DNA from: Microbacterium sp. GCS4
Lineage (GTDB): Bacteria > Actinomycetota > Actinomycetes > Actinomycetales > Microbacteriaceae
Assembly (NCBI RefSeq): GCF_001262495.1
Contig: NZ_LGYE01000004.1
Coordinates: 186,001 to 250,000, forward strand
DNA: 64,000 bases
Direction of reading: 5' to 3'
Position 1 is the first letter of the stretch; the number at the start of each line of letters is the position of its first letter. Positions 63,820-64,000 of this stretch are shown here, piece after piece. Made by a program: the position numbers and the translations under genes. The notes under the pieces were generated by a model. The model did no database searches and was not told the origin of the DNA. It saw nothing but the letters and a program-made list of their open reading frames with translations.

Positions 63820-64000
63820 GCGCATTTCCCCCTTCGGTCGTGTGCACGTGGTCTCGACGCGCACCACACCAGCATGCCAGGCGGCGGGGACACGCCCGAC
63901 AGCAGTGCAGAGGAAAGTCCGCTAGACTGAGCAGGTTGTCTGCCCTCCGGCATCCATCGGATACCCGGGCGGATGACGTGCACACACCCTCCTGCTCCCG
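63820..64000 (+). promoter_or_regulatory. Upstream region at the window edge
   Basis: This stretch holds the lipoprotein's promoter on the minus strand and probably a rightward promoter: TAGACT at about 63924-63929 resembles a -10 box, and an ATG at 63973 opens a frame that runs off the window. No gene can be confirmed from the few codons visible. Confidence 0.3.

Overview
This window is the replication-origin region of a high-GC actinobacterial chromosome, most likely a Microbacteriaceae member close to Microbacterium. The evidence is the base composition, the gene order (DUF3566-gyrA-gyrB-dciA-recF-dnaN-oriC-dnaA | rpmH-rnpA-yidD-yidC-khpB-rsmG-parA-parB), the DUF6049-murJ pair, the actinobacterial DciA C-terminus and the protein families present. 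The genus is an inference; there is no rRNA in the window.

Layout. 1-1.4 kb: the 5' part of a sensor-domain membrane protein and an accessory DUF3800 gene. 1.4-11.4 kb: the leftward replication and gyrase block, with perfect DnaA boxes on both sides of dnaA. 11.7-19.3 kb: the rightward block for L34, RNase P protein, membrane insertase, rsmG and parAB. Between rsmG and parA lies a non-coding centromere zone with nine perfect and two degenerate parS sites. Seven of the eleven sit about 182 bp apart and define a diverged tandem repeat array. 19.3-27 kb: a sugar porter, a GrpB gene, trxA/trxB and murJ with its DUF6049 partner. The core gene pcnA, often next to murJ in actinobacteria, is displaced to 36.7 kb.

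27-36.6 kb is accessory: a methyltransferase, a flavin-dependent oxidoreductase, a TetR gene with a palindromic operator facing a broken aldehyde dehydrogenase gene, a GNAT-AAA+ ATPase fusion coupled to that remnant, an LPATG-anchored surface protein, and a Tat-exported phospholipase C-type enzyme flanked by two copies of a palindromic repeat. 38-41.8 kb is a GAF regulator, aldehyde dehydrogenase and DUF779 module. 41.8-42.6 kb is a DUF1778/GNAT toxin-antitoxin pair with its own operator.

42.9-47 kb holds a zinc-ribbon nuclease-like gene and several small hypothetical genes. 47-64 kb is transport: an Lrp regulator divergent from a complete peptide-type ABC importer, a LacI regulator divergent from a glycoside hydrolase family 2 and carbohydrate ABC operon (no ATPase gene), a DtxR-type iron box before a siderophore or haem importer (also no ATPase gene), and a lipoprotein.

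The most unusual features are the periodic parS array and the GNAT-AAA+ fusion linked to an aldehyde dehydrogenase. All family calls come from reading motifs; no database search was run.
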